Shown: positions 35,066-46,735 of the stretch, piece after piece
How the letters are laid out: each line of letters starts with the position of its first letter
Position numbering within the stretch: position 1 is the first letter of the stretch
Source of the DNA: Pararge aegeria
Taxonomy: Eukaryota; Arthropoda; Insecta; Lepidoptera; Nymphalidae
Direction of reading: 5' to 3'
NCBI RefSeq assembly: GCF_905163445.1
Contig: NC_053199.1
Location: 17,067,501-17,131,500, forward strand
DNA: 64,000 bases
Program-made: the position numbers and the translations under genes
The notes under the pieces: model-generated
The model's input: the letters and a program-made list of their open reading frames with translations, nothing else
The model's database searches: none
Told to the model about the DNA's origin: nothing

Positions 35066-35842
35066 AAATCTATTTTGGACTCAGTATCGATTATAAAGCA
35101 TCCCCCGGTCAAAATTTTTAAAATATATTAAATGTACAGAAATCTGCCAGTTACAGATTTATTATAAGTATAGCTTGTTAGGAATTAATTCAGAGATTTT
35201 ACGTTATCATCCGAATGACATGATATTTTTTTGAAATATTTGAATGCAGCGTTCAAATAAATTGATTGGTTCCTACATATATAAAACTAAGATCACAATT
35301 TTTTTTATTTTTATTCCTATCTTGTGTGGAGCAACTGTCGTATAATACCCGTCTACAAAAGTAACCCAGTATGCTCTGTTTTTCTAAAAAAATCTGGCAC
35401 TCTAGTTGTTGTTTATATACGAGTGTAGATTCGAACAATGAGTATTATATCAGACACTGGGCGATAGAGATAATTATCAATTCAGGCCCTTACAGGAAAT
35501 CCGTCGATCAACCTACTGAGTGCTATGGCATATACATTTAAATTAATACATTACAATGTATACATATGTGTATAGTTTGATGTAAAGTAGGCGTGTCCGC
35601 GACGAAGACGCCGGAAGGGCCTCGATACAAGATGACTGATGACAAGTCACAGATTGGGGGTTTGTTCCGGATCGCGTGATGGATGGACTCTATCGAGTTA
35701 CGCACTTAAATTAAGCTAATGTTTACTTTTAGATCCCTGTGACACAGTGGAATTGGCTGTGGACATATCATTTTTTGATATGATTTCTGGCTCAGTACCG
35801 TTTATTCTTTGCTGACCCCAAAATTGAACTGATCCTGTAACC
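35066..35842. other. No recognised gene
   Basis: AT-rich, with one GC-richer patch at 35592-35700 (GTGTCCGCGACGAAGACGCC, GGATCGCGTGATGG) of unknown nature. Confidence 0.4.
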
Positions 35843-36095
35843 GCCTCGATGGTCTAGTGGTTAGCATGTTAGGCAACAAATCACGAAGTTCTGGGTTTTA
35901 TTCTCGGATTATTCCCGTGCATCCATTCCCGTACCTCAAAAAGTGCGTAAGTAGCCTATTGCGTCGATCCCAGTATTTGTAAATGATATGTGATAATACT
36001 CACTAAAGACCACCAACACACATTGAAGCAGCATGGTGGATCAATATGCTAAGAGTTGTATGCCCAGTAGTGGGACATTAATAGGCTGATGAAGA
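35843..36095 (+). mobile_element. SINE family E, near full length
   Basis: Head CCTCGATGGTCTAGTGGTTAG with box-B-like GTTCTGGGTTTTATTC, body CGTAAGTAGCCTATTGCG and AAGCAGCATGGTGGATC, tail CCAGTAGTGGGACATTAATAG and GCTGATGAAGATGAC. It is a tRNA-derived SINE with a GATGAT-type end. Confidence 0.7.
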
Positions 36096-37582
36096 TGACA
36101 TTTATATATTAAGTCCCACGTTAGAGATAAATCCGAAATCGATTATTGTAGGCTTGCAATTATGTGTAAGACATAATGGTACTTTTCCAAAGAAAATGCT
36201 GAAGTTATATTAAAAAATACTATAATCGCTATAGGTGTTCCTATAATATTTGAAGAGTTCCCTCAATTTCTCCAGCATCCCCTCCAATAGATCTTTAACA
36301 AATTAAAATGGCACCACCTCAGAGGTATGACATACCAAACAGAAAAAAATCATCAAAGTCGGAGTAATCGCATATTAAATATCCTTAAAACAACATACGG
36401 TCGAATTGAGAACCTCCGCCTTTTTATAAATCGGTTAAAAATCCCATATAGATCATACATGCGTAACCAATCCTGAGTCCTCTAACACATAAACCTAAAG
36501 TGCGCATCAATGCGCCAGCGGCCGAGATAAAAGCTTATTTAGTGCGAACACTAGTCCGCGCTGAGCATCTCGAGCATAGGAATTAAGCAGCCGTTAGACG
36601 AATTTATATATCACTAAACGATAAAGTAGTACAAATTTCCCTTAATACGGTACAGCTAGCTAAGGGCGCGCATACACTCACGACATAGTTTGTTTCTCTG
36701 CTATTCAATTATTACGACGAAGGATGTTAATTACGATAGTCTCTTGTAGGGATTCTCACACTCACATTCTCACAATCCTTGGATTGCATAAATCTAGCTC
36801 CCAACTTTATTAAGCTCGTTGTAATGAAATTCGAAATATTATTACACAGGCTGTAGAGGTACATTATTTACTGCCTCTCCAACTTATCTGTGAAACCGAA
36901 ACGCTTATAGTTTTTGAGAAAACCACTAGTTTTTACTGAAAGAAATCTCCTGTCACTGAAGCTTAGATACTATGCGCGCGTCGGTATTTTATCCTCAATA
37001 GAGTTGTAAAAATTAATAGCTTAGAATCTTTTGAATTAGTTTTGTATGGAAGAATAAACTCTTCTACTAATTTTAAGTCAACTTCAAATATCTAACTTCC
37101 TGGACACTGGTCGCGTCTCTCACAAAACGAAATACTGATAGTTAAACGATTGGCAGCACAACTTCCAAGTTCCAACTAAGGTCGACCCTATTGACTGGTC
37201 GGCGCTACCGTAACATCATTTGTTACCTTAGCCCTTTGTTATTCCGAGTCGGAAGTCGGTCTTTTGTTTGTGCGCTTCCTGAACAATAAAGTAGTACACA
37301 GTTTCCCTAAATTCCCCTTCAACTGTAAGCCGGGGGCGTGGTGGGCGTTCCACGGCGCGGGATTTATACCAGAACCCGGTACAAATCTACAGTAAGTCAG
37401 TAAGCCACCGTCGAAACTGCTCACTTTGTAGCAATTTTCATAGGCTGTAATTTTATTACGGAAAACAAATATGTAAGGAATTTGTTCCGTTTGTTTTGAT
37501 TTGGCTCGATTTGTAAACTAAATCTTGTCTGAACAGATAGCATTTATTTGTTATTTTTAATTTAATTAAAAAAAAAAAACAA
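36096..37582. other. No recognised gene
   Basis: Two GC-richer patches (36490-36600 and 37190-37400, the latter with GCCGGGGGCGTGGTGGGCG) lie in AT-rich DNA. Short minus-strand frames at 37239-37424 and 37456-37641 have no domain; the second runs into a SINE. Confidence 0.4.
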
Positions 37583-37830
37583 CGCTGTGGAAAGATCTCG
37601 ACTTCACTTTCGGAGGGTCGAGTTCGAATCCCAGAACACACCTGTAACTTTTCTGTTATGTACGTTTTAAGTAATTAAAAATATTACTTGCTTCGACGGT
37701 GAAGGAAAATATCGTGAGGAAACTGGGCCAGCGTGGTGGATTACGACCTTAACCCCTTCTCAATGTGTGAGGAGACAGGTGACCTGTGCTGGGCCGTCGG
37801 TGGGTCCATATGATGATGATGAATATTATA
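37583..37830 (+). mobile_element. SINE family C with internal deletion
   Basis: ATCTCGACTTCACTTTCGG, box B GTCGAGTTCGAATCCC, GACGGTGAAGGAAAATATCG, then a jump from GAGGAAACT to GGGCCAGCGTGGTGGATTACG and the GATGATGATGA tail. The head is shortened and about 70 nt of the centre is missing. Confidence 0.75.
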
Positions 37831-39021
37831 TTTAAGTTTTAGTAATTTTATAAGACATCTTAAGCATAATAATTTTTATCTTAAGAATAATATAATAATA
37901 GTTTGAAAATAAATTTATAAATTATGTTTTAAATGAACAAGTCAATAATGATAGCTTCCTTGGTCTAAATTGATGAATAATAAGTATTTTTAGAATAACA
38001 TGGTAGATACTTCAAAGATACAACACAACGAAAATAATGAGTTACCTATGATGGCAACTTAATTAAAAGTAATTGCGCCTTTGTAAAAGTTTTAGGTGGT
38101 CAGCTAAAATATTTTAGCCTATCCCCAAAAGATAACTACTTCACATCACGCCAGAACAACAGATTTTGCTACTGTGCGGTCGAAGCCTCCTGCCACGGCA
38201 GAACTTTGCCAATTTAGGTAATACGATTTCCCAAACGAACCAACGTGCCACAGCTAATGCGGACTAACTCTACACGTGTAGGATCTGGGCGAGAACAAGC
38301 AGATAATCCAATTAGTGACAGCAATATAGCAACACAGATATGCAGTACTCATGTAATTACAATCGCAGGATACACAGACTGGATTGTCGAGTCATCAAAT
38401 GCTAGAACATGAAATTAAAGATTAATTACAATTTACGTATGTCCGTCAACCTGAGGCGTGAGTGTTGAGGCACATGTACATGTAATTACTACCTCGCCCT
38501 TTAGACGGAATACAGCTACGACGCTTGGCGGCCGAAATAACCGGAAGTACTTACCCTGACGAACTCTTTCACTAAAAGCCCTACGACTGCAAGGTGATTC
38601 TGTATATCATACATATTTAGGTTCATCCTGATCTACATAACAGATTTTATCCAAAATATACCAAGCCGCACTTTGCCACCGTGGTTGGAGGGCCTCCCTT
38701 CTCTTTCTGGGTTCATGATGATTATGATGATGAATGCTCTAAATGCTAAAATTATATAACAGCTGTGCAATGCTCTAGGATTCCTAGATTAATTAATTGT
38801 GCACTAAATAAAAAGTGATCTTAAACTTCACATATTAACAAAAGATTTTAATTTATGTTATAAATATTTTGGTCATCATAATTTAATACAAACATTAAAT
38901 AAGTATGTCAACATTTCATGATATAAATATCAACTGGCAAACTAGGACGTAGAGTAACATATGCTCCTTTTAATCCCAGACAAACCAACGGTCTCTAGGG
39001 GATTTGTAGGAAACCGTCAGA
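37831..39021. other. No recognised gene; small SINE fragment
   Basis: At 38665-38735 CCGCACTTTGCCACCGTGG followed by GATGATTATGATGATGA is the tail end of a family C type SINE (+). Remaining sequence is unrecognised. Confidence 0.45.
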
Positions 39022-39048
39022 AACCGGTGTAGTGACACTACACCGGTT
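39022..39048. repeat. Perfect 13-bp stem, 1-nt loop
   Basis: AACCGGTGTAGTG, A, CACTACACCGGTT. It directly precedes a family H fragment. Confidence 0.9.
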
Positions 39049-39140
39049 CGGAAGGCAGATTCAACCGAGAAGAGCCGGCAAGAAACTAAGCAGATTGCTC
39101 TTTTTCAACATCATTTCACAGTTTATAATGTTTAGAGTGA
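39049..39140 (+). repeat. Family H fragment
   Basis: GGAAGGCAGATTCAACCGAG, AAGAGCCGGCAAGAAAC, TGCTCTTTTTCAACATC and ATTTCACAGTTTATAATG are the diagnostic order of this repeat, probably the 3' part of a LINE. Confidence 0.6.
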
Positions 39141-40344
39141 GAGTTTAGAGCGGAGTCTGCTTCCAAGCGGCCGTATCCTTAAAACACTCACCAGTCGTAT
39201 AATAATAAGTTTTCAATTTATATTTATACCCATTTATGAGTGAGTATAATATATCAATTAAAAATTTAAAAACCCCGACTTTCATTAGTCAAGCCCTTCC
39301 GTTTGATACCCATGTTGACTGAGTTTATGGTAAACGTTTAGAACATCAGACGAAAATTATAAGTGTCAACTGCTAAATGGAATGAAACCGCCTTTACGAA
39401 ATTCAGTACCAAAGTGAAGTGGTTATTGATGCTTCAATACTATTAGTGTACACGGTTTCTGTGTGTTCTTAATTCTGTGGTGGTGTTAATCTTGGACAGA
39501 TTTTTACCAAACAGCTAGGAACAATCCCGACTATTTCACCTTTGAAACATAAAAAAAGCAAAATCAAAATCGGTTCATGCGTTCGGGAAAAGCGATGCCA
39601 CAGACAGACACGTCAAACTTATAACAAACCTTAGTTTTTGCGTCCGGAGTTCAAAAGTATTGGCAATAGACTGGCTCTTTTAAACGAACACACTGTGGTA
39701 GTCATAAGTGATGCTCGTAAATACTGGGTAAATCAAACAACAACAGTACTCTGGTGAACAATACGTCACGAAAGCGAGTTAGCGATCCCTTGGCAGATTG
39801 GCATTACAAACGTTAGATTAACTTAACTTGCAAATGAACATGCAAAGCATATTCATCCCCTCAGGAAATCCTCCTCTGAACCGTCAATGACCCGACACCC
39901 TCAATCCTCTAACATTATGTCCAAAGCAACATAGTGAGTATAGCTGTAATATATAACTCATAAAACTTTGTCTCTGTCTGTATAATGATTGTTTCGAGTA
40001 CACAAGTTTTTCCGTAGGTAGTAAGTTAGGCTGAACCGTCACACTCTGAGGTGAAAGGCTCGATCGGGGAAACTCGGGACCGCCAAGTGTACCCGAGCGA
40101 GAAAGATACAGTCAGCTACTCTTCGCTGTCATGCCGCTAATATATCCATACCTAATAATTGTCATACCGCATTCATACCTAATAATGGTCTTTATTAATT
40201 AAACAGTTATTGTTAGGACGCAATAATAATTATATTAACAATTATTTGGCTTAGATTGTGAAGTTAGTGTGTGTAGTTAACGGTTTATCATGCTAATATT
40301 AAATACTAATCGAAAAAACATTATAAAAAACTCAGTTATTGTTC
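39141..40344. other. No recognised gene
   Basis: At 39480-39640 phrases such as TCTTGGACAGATTTTTACC, AAATCAAAATCGGTTCATG and GACAGACACGTC resemble RTE-type 3' sequence. The rest is unrecognised. Confidence 0.4.
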
Positions 40345-40398
40345 TCACTTCTTCCGTTAGAAGTCGGTATTCTTACCGACTTCTAACGAAAGGAGTGA
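40345..40398. repeat. 25-nt-arm quasi-palindrome
   Basis: The inner 15 pairs are perfect (CGTTAGAAGTCGGTA, TTCT, TACCGACTTCTAACG). The outer ten positions pair with about three mismatches. It is followed by a family H fragment. Confidence 0.85.
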
Positions 40399-40445
40399 CT
40401 CCGAAGATTACTCTTTTTTCAACATCTTTTTACAGTTTAACAATC
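40386..40445 (+). repeat. Family H fragment
   Basis: CTCTTTTTTCAACATC and TTTTTACAGTTTAACAATC match 39100-39140; the preceding part is degraded. Confidence 0.45.
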
Positions 40446-40617
40446 TTTAATTTCAATTTTTATATCTCGTAAAAGCAGCTTTGTCTTTAAGAAATTTGTC
40501 ATTCGTGTAGTAACCACGGTTGATTAAATGTATTTAATAAATGGTTTTAACTTAGGTAAAGGAAGATCTAATAACTAACCCAAAACCACTTAGGTACTAA
40601 TTCTTAGGTTGCCTAGT

Positions 40618-40735
40618 AGAGATCACTAATAAGCGATAAGCCTTTTGTATTCTGCTTCTATATATATATTTCTGTTTCCTTATATAATTATTTTTAATTT
40701 CATGTGGTGTACAAATAAAGAGGAATAATAATAGG
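40618..40735 (+). repeat. LINE family L 3'-end fragment
   Basis: GAGATCACTAATAAGCGATAAG, CCTTTTGTATTCTGCTTC and GTGTACAAATAAAGAGG are the forward version of the family L terminus. Confidence 0.65.
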
Positions 40736-42007
40736 AACGTGTGTTGTCGCCATCAGACATATAATACCCGGATGTAACTAATATGGTAATTACCTAAACC
40801 CCAATTACGGCGGATAGTTAATGACAGCCAACCTCACATAACTAATTCATGGAGGCATCTTCCCCAGCGCCGTACTCTTGATATCGGCTTAGCGCGATGT
40901 CAACTAACAATGAAGTATGATTAATTAATTCGTAAATTGAAATCAACCGCAGCGGTCGAGTCACATACGGGAGAGTCAGCGTTTAATTTACTTTCTCCGT
41001 GCTATAAAAAGAAACACCTAATTAAGTTAGTTTGTAAACGCATTGCTCGATAGCGGCTGGACTGATTTTGCAATTTTTATTAAATACTCGTTTTGTGTTT
41101 TCTATGGTCGGAATGAGGTTTTTAGTTAACGAGAAATTAAATAGTATGCTTTTTTTAAGACTGAGTTCTGCTGCCTATGAGTTACTTGTAGACTATCACA
41201 TTTACTATTCTGTTTTAAAATATTACAGCTTTGAACCAACACAAATGAATAAAAAAGGGTCTGCTTTTATTTAAATGATATTTGATAACGAAATTTTAAA
41301 TTTGAAAGTCTTAAATACTGCTACACACAGTTTTTAAGAACAACAAACTGTTAATGCATTTAACTAGGTTTTTTGATTTTAAGTGGAGCACTAAGGTCAT
41401 CGAACTCGGGAATTGGCCTCCGCTCAAACACTAAAACAATGTTTGGAAAGTGGAGTTTACGTTGAAAGGCAATACGTCAAAAGTTCTTCTTTGACGTCCA
41501 CTTAAACTGCCCTAAAGTTACCGTGTATTTATTGAGTTTTTTCTTACTTCAGCTTCAGAGGTCGTTAGAGCTTCATAACACGAGTATATTACCTATTGAA
41601 TACATATTAGTACATTGAGAGGTAAAGGAAAACGGAATATGGAGCTGACTAAAGTGGACTATATTATACCGAACATACTTCAGATTTTCTAGGAAAAGAA
41701 CTTCAAGTGACATCACTCTAAACTGTAAATTTCAATTTTAAACCGAATTTGAAAGAGGGTTCTTGAAGCGTCTCCACGAAGAAAATATTTTATAATTTAT
41801 TCTCTGTGGGCTAATACTTTTATTTTATTTTATTTATTTAATCTTACGTTTTTATTTATACAAAAACGGTATCTGGATGATTATGACATCAATCAAAACG
41901 GATTGGCCGTTGCTGTGTGAAAGAATGTCATATAAACAAACAAACTTTTGCCACATCAACAATAGACTTTAAATAAGTTATTGAAATTTTTTTTAAATAA
42001 AATAATA
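40736..42007. other. No recognised gene
   Basis: At 41030-41120 the phrase GATAGCGGCTGGACTGATTTTG is typical of a LINE 3' region. A 68-codon frame at 41068-41274 reads through it. The rest is AT-rich. Confidence 0.4.
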
Positions 42008-42350
42008 ATAATAAGGCTAAGAAAGTGTAGTGGTAAAGACTTTGGGCTGGGATTTCGGGGACCCGAGTTCAATCTCCCGCACGCAACTAAAACTTTTCAG
42101 ATTTATATGTATTTAAAGCAATCAAATATCACTTGCTTAAATGGTAAAGGTAAATATTAAGGGGAAACCAGCACGTCTGCGAGTTCTCCATAATATTCCT
42201 ACAGCGTCTGAAATTCATCTAAACTCCACTCGTTATGAGAGGAGACTGGAAGGGTGTCTCTTGGATGACCTGCGAAGGTTATCCACTGGATGGTTTTCCA
42301 CTTACCATTAGTTGGGCCGTCTGCTTAGTCCGCCAATTATAACAATAAAA
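42008..42350 (+). mobile_element. SINE family C variant
   Basis: GTGTAGTGGTAAAGACTTTGG, box B ACCCGAGTTCAATCTCCCGC, AACTTTTCAGATTTATATG, TTAAGGGGAAACCAGCACG, GAGTTCTCCATAATATTCC, ATGAGAGGAGACTGG, then an alternative tail (TTAGTTGGGCCGTCTGC) ending AACAATAAAAAAA. It differs from the GATGAT-tailed copies at the 3' end. Confidence 0.65.
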
Positions 42351-42467
42351 AAACGACAGATTTGAAGGTCAAGAATATATAGCAGGTCAACTAGAAATAA
42401 ATTTTGTTGTTGAGTTTAAATCATTCTGACTCTGATTGTAATCTTAACAAAGACTGTGCGACAATCA

Positions 42468-42530
42468 CCGCATTAGCGAAGTGTCGCTAACTCCCCCATA
42501 TGAACTAGTGGTAGTTACACTTCACTTTTA
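42468..42530 (+). repeat. Unnamed repeat R, partial copy
   Basis: CATTAGCGAAGTGTCGCTAAC and CATATGAACTAGTGGTAGTTAC match 51828-51880 of the fuller copy. Confidence 0.5.
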
Positions 42531-42890
42531 CAACCGGCGCTCTCGGTATGAAGCTCCATTCGCAAACAGTGCTTGAACTTTATGCGACACATTTACTAAG
42601 TTTTTTATTCGACTGTTTGTTCCCAAAATGTTAAGCATTTTATGGCGCTTGTGAAACAGATGTAAGAAACGTAAAATCGTGCAAAATACTTACACAAGTA
42701 TGGTAAAATAAATTAGTCTGTCTGAATATGTGAGACGATGATAAACAAAACTGGTTATTTTTTTGCGCGCCGTGGGACAGACTAATACACGTAGTAACTT
42801 AGTTTTTAATTTGACTAATATCTAAGCTTAATTAGCTATAATCTGTGAAAAGCAGGTCAGTTCATTTGGATGCAGTAATTTGTAAATTCT

Positions 42891-43115
42891 TCAATCTTTA
42901 CTCCCCACACCAAACCGATCTTCCGCAATGTACTTACTCTCTACGCACGCTGCAATGAAAACTAGCTAAGTTCACTTGTGGAGTATACTTGTGTGTTGAA
43001 CTTCCTGCTTTTCGCGAATTATTGCAAATTAAACTGAATGGTCATTGTATTCTATCGTATCATAGAATTCTGCAAAGTAACGTTTTCCTCTATTCATTGT
43101 ATAAATAATAAAAAT
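42891..43115 (+). repeat. Unnamed repeat P, longer copy
   Basis: TTTACTCCCCACACCAAACC, GATCTTCCGCAATGTACTTAC, ATCATAGAATTCTGCAAAG and TCATTGTATAAATAATA. The copy at 14804-14895 keeps only the ends. No open frame; perhaps a MITE-like element. Confidence 0.55.
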
Positions 43116-43724
43116 AGCACAAATTAATCGTTTGCGTTGGTTGAACCAAGTCAGAAACTGCTTAATGGTCTTCTTTGGTTATAATTTTTTACCTTTGTAT
43201 CATACCCCAGAGGGAACTTTTATCGTTTATTTGTCGGTTCCAGTTATAATCACAAACTGATTATAATTGTTACTTAAAACTTAAGGTTAATTAAACAAGC
43301 CAACCCAGATTTTAAATTAAGACTATATTTTTTTTAGTTCACCTGAAATCACGTTGCAAATTCCCTTAACATTTTCTCGGACATGCGCAAGTATGTTAAT
43401 TAGGTGCTCCAGTTAATAAAAACCCCGGCGACACCTACTTCCGAAGTGGAAAGTTTCCTGAAAAACACTTTCCTGAAAATATATTAAATTAAAAACTGGT
43501 TAAGTAGTTTTTCGTAATTCAATAAACAGATCTTGGCACAAAATAATAGATTCACTCGCGTATAGGTAACTACTTCTTCAGATAAATCATAATATTGTTT
43601 CTTTAACTTTAAACATTCAAAACGTCGCTGGCGTTGAAAAGATGTACCGTACACGAAATAGTTAAACTAAAGAATAATAAATTAAACAAATTCTTTAATT
43701 TGTTTTTTTTTTTTTATTTCTTCA

Positions 43725-43831
43725 GAAAGTAGCACACCAACTAACATTGGAGCAACGTGGTGGGTCTCATAAGAGACTCTACTCCTATAAGAGACGAGAC
43801 CTATGGCCAGTAGCTGAATGGAGGATGCGGA
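43725..43831 (+). repeat. SINE 3'-end fragment
   Basis: GGAGCAACGTGGTGGGTCTC, AAGAGACGAGACCTATGGCC and GATGCGGATGATGCAG resemble the tail of GATGAT-ended SINEs (family C or E), with a local duplication of ATAAGAGAC. Confidence 0.5.
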
Positions 43832-44052
43832 TGATGCAGTCAAGAGGCTACATTTTACATGGTGGGGGATGGTACAGTCTAGTATCGTAGCGGGTTAACC
43901 TTTTAGGGGTATGGCAGTTATGTTAAACCTTAACCCTAATCAGTTTCCACACGGAACCGGAACCGGTTACCGGAACGTTAATCAATTGGCCGCACGTCTT
44001 AGTTGGTATGATAGTAGTTAGCCACGGCCGAAGCCTCTGAACAGACTAGTCT
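43832..44052 (-). mobile_element. SINE family B, 3' half
   Basis: GATGCAGTCAAGAGGC, ATCGTAGCGGGTTAACC, TTACCGGAACGTTAATC, TGGCCGCACGTCTTAG and AGCCACGGCCGAAGCC are reversed body and tail. A CGGAACCGGAACCGG triplication lies at 43960-43975. Confidence 0.75.
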
Positions 44053-44430
44053 TTTTTTTATTGCTGCTTGGTTGCTGTTTTATACTATAAACCATTTACT
44101 TTGTTACTTTTAAGTGTTGTTTGTTAACAAAAAAATTAAAAACACTTAGGTACTTATGAAGAAAATCTGTGTTTATTTCGCTTATTTTTATTTACTTCGT
44201 CGCAGTTGTTTTTTTTTTGTTTTTTTTTTAAAACATACTTTATAATTAAAAAAAGTAATGGAATCTTTACATTATGAAACAAGTTAGAAAAACTGAGTGT
44301 AGAGCAGAGCCCCGCCGGTTGCTAGACTTATGAGACCACAATGATTACGCTTAGAACTGTAGCAGTCAAAGTCGTCGAAACCTTTCCCTGTATGACAGCT
44401 ATGAATATAAGGCAATAGATCACTAAACTG

Positions 44431-44578
44431 TAACTAGTTCGTATGTGAAAAGTTAACAATACTTTAGCGATTTCGGTGCTCCCCGGTACGCCCCGCTGCC
44501 AGCGCCGGGAACAACAAAAAGTTTTGACTTATCGCCGGATGCCGGAGTTTCGTAAACATGTTACTGTCATGTTTTAAC
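44431..44578 (-). repeat. Unnamed repeat R, reversed copy
   Basis: TAACTAGTTCGTATGTGAAAAG, AACAAAAAGTTTTGACTTATCG, CCGGATGCCGGAGTTTCG and AAACATGTTACTGTCATG are the reverse complement of 51741-51870. A central GC-rich part (GCCCCGCTGCCAGCGCCGGG) differs between copies. Confidence 0.7.
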
Positions 44579-44702
44579 CGTTACTCCACTCGATGTGGGT
44601 TAACTAATTTGAATGTCGTTTAGATTCAGGTGATAATGTTCTGTTGTTTTGACCTTATTTAAATCATGCTCTAGTAAATTAATGTGAAACGAAGCGGTAT
44701 AG

Positions 44703-44880
44703 CGGCGGATAGCCCAGTGGGAAGGGCGTCGACTTCAACTTCATGTTCTCCATAATGTTCTCAAAGGTGTGTGGAGTCCACCAATCCGCACTGATCTAGC
44801 TTTCTGGACTACGGCCTTAACCTCTTCTCACTGTGAGAGGAGTAGGTAATGGGTTGATATGGTCATGATGGTGAAACTGA
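44703..44880 (+). mobile_element. SINE family C with internal deletion
   Basis: GGCGGATAGCCCAGTGGGAAG, GCGTCGACTTCAACTTCATG, then GTTCTCCATAATGTTCTC, CCACCAATCCGCACTG, GAGAGGAGTAGGTAATGGG. The part between head and middle, including box B, is missing. Confidence 0.75.
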
Positions 44881-44944
44881 TAAAAGTTTTTTTAGTATTC
44901 AACACTAATGAGCAGAAATACTATATTCTTCACTACTTCCACCA

Positions 44945-44997
44945 CCACTCTATTTTCGGGTTACCATTAATGTAATAATGGTAACCCGAAAGTAGTG
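44945..44997. repeat. Hairpin adjoining a SINE A tail
   Basis: Core arms TTCGGGTTACCATTA (44955-44969) and TAATGGTAACCCGAA (44976-44990) are perfect around ATGTAA. The outer CCACTCTA/AGTAGTGG pair partly. Confidence 0.85.
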
Positions 44998-45000
44998 GGG

Positions 45001-45050
45001 CTAAATGGCGATGTGTAATATTGTCATAGTATATTTATTTATTTATTTAA
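45001..45050 (+). mobile_element. SINE family A tail fragment
   Basis: CTAAATGGCGATGTGTAATATTG, TCATAGTATATTTATTTATTTA is the last 50 nt of family A. The 44945-44997 hairpin replaces what should precede it. Confidence 0.75.
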
Positions 45051-45080
45051 AAAAAATCATTATCAATAGTAGTACTAGTA

Positions 45081-45191
45081 GTCCACCACGCTGGCAAAGT
45101 GCCGATACTTCCCACGTCTTTGTGAACATTATAGAGATGCACTTTTCCTCGCGATGTTTACCTTCGGCGGTAAAACAAGCGATATTTAATA
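45081..45191 (-). mobile_element. SINE family C, middle fragment
   Basis: GTCCACCACGCTGGCAAAGTG, GTGAACATTATAGAGATGC, CTCGCGATGTTTACCTTCGG and AAAACAAGCGATATTTAATAAC are reversed centre blocks. Confidence 0.65.
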
Positions 45192-45864
45192 ACAGAAAGA
45201 GCTCTTTACTAATTTATTCTTGTACTTACATAAAATATGCAGGACATAGATACTGTAGCTGATATTGTCAATGTTGCGACCAAACTATTAAACAGAATAC
45301 ATTAATTTAAAATATATAAAATACTCGTACGTAGGCTAAAATAGTTTATTTTACCCCTATAGAAATACTCGTAGATAGGCCTCAACACGTAGCTTGTATT
45401 AAGATGGGAGATTAACATTTGTCCATTTACCGCTGAATTTCTCCCAAGAGATGTTTCTTTCTTTACAATGTTTTCTTTCCACGAAATTAAAATTTTCTAT
45501 TGAATTACCTACGGGACGCGTAACAACGTAATATTATTCTATGTAACACGGTTCTGGCATTGTGTATTATTTTGTACAACGCGGTTTTCATGTCTTATGA
45601 AAACAGCGCTTTTCGGAACAATACTAAAAATTTATTACAAGTCATTAACTTCACGTTTGTTTTGGCTTACATGTTTTTACAGAAAAGTGAACCGAAATAT
45701 TAATTGGGATAAATCCTCATCTAAATTTGCAGTTCTGGAGCTCAGCCATAAAGCTACAAGTTTTTATTGAGAGTAGGTTAGTTGATTTATTTATATATTT
45801 ATTATTTATTTAACTCTTTATTTGTACACCAACCACTATGAAGTTAGGAAAAAAAACAATAGAA
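45192..45864. other. No recognised gene
   Basis: AT-rich; short SINE-like words at 45365-45410 (AGGCCTCAACACGTAGC, TTGTATTAAGATGGG) may be a remnant of family A in reverse. Confidence 0.4.
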
Positions 45865-46735
45865 ATACAAAGGCAGAAGTCGAATACAAAAGGCGGCCTT
45901 ATCGCTTAGTAGCGATCTCTGCCAGGCAACCTTTGGATTAGGACAAGATGAGCGAGAGCAGACAGGTGGTGTAAAATTATTATAAACCTACATTCAAATA
46001 GCTAAATACAAATACATAAATAACATTGCACAAATAAGAAAAATCACACATAAATACTTATGAATATATAGATAATAAAAATAAACATAATCAAGGTACT
46101 AAATGTCGTCATTATTGTGCAAGATAATATGCTTTCACCACGTTTTTAAATGTTTCAAGCGATTTTGCCTCACGTATATTTAGTGGGAGCGCATTCCACA
46201 ATTCAATAGCTTGCACTGTAAACGAGAGTTTATAGAACTTCGTCTTGTGAAAAGGCATGTGAAGTGTCAGCATACAACATGATCTTAAATCAGCAGGCTA
46301 TCCTAAAAATCAAATATTTCCTATAAGTATGAAGGTGTTTTAGGATTAAATAACAAACAGTACAGCAGTGAAAGGATATGCATATGTCGGCGACGGCGAA
46401 TAGGGAGCCACTTGAGCTTTTGTATAAATTCAGAAACGTGGTCATATTGCGTAGGTTAAATATGAACCGAATCGCAAGATTTTGGAGACGCTCAAGTTTG
46501 TTTAGCTGGTCCTCTGTAACAATTAAGATAGCTTGCGTCCGCATAGTCAAGAATAGATAGAAGGAGGGAATGTGCCACCATAACTTTAGTCGGGATTGGG
46601 AGAATAGATCTTAGGGGTCGCAGTGAGCTCACGGTCGCAAACAAACGTCTACTTATTTCTTTTATATGTGTGGACCAAGACAAATCCTGATTTAAATATA
46701 AGCCAAGGTAACGGTAGCACAAAAAGTATACCTAC
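45865..46735 (-). pseudogene. LINE family L: polymerase C-terminus and 3' UTR
   Basis: Minus-strand translation gives YLGLYLNQDLSW, THIKEISRRLFATVSSLR, KVMVAHSLLLSILDYADA, LNKLERLQNLAIRFIFNLR, then after a frameshift near 46280 DLRSCCMLTLHMPFHKTKF, LSFTVQAIELWNALPLNIR, EAKSLETFKNVVKAYYLAQ and a stop at 46112-46114. This is the thumb and C-terminal part of a Jockey/CR1-like LINE polymerase. The 3' UTR contains GATCGCTACTAAGCGATAAG and TTTTGTATTCGACTTC. The catalytic domain is missing (5' truncation near 46735), so the copy is dead. Confidence 0.85.
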
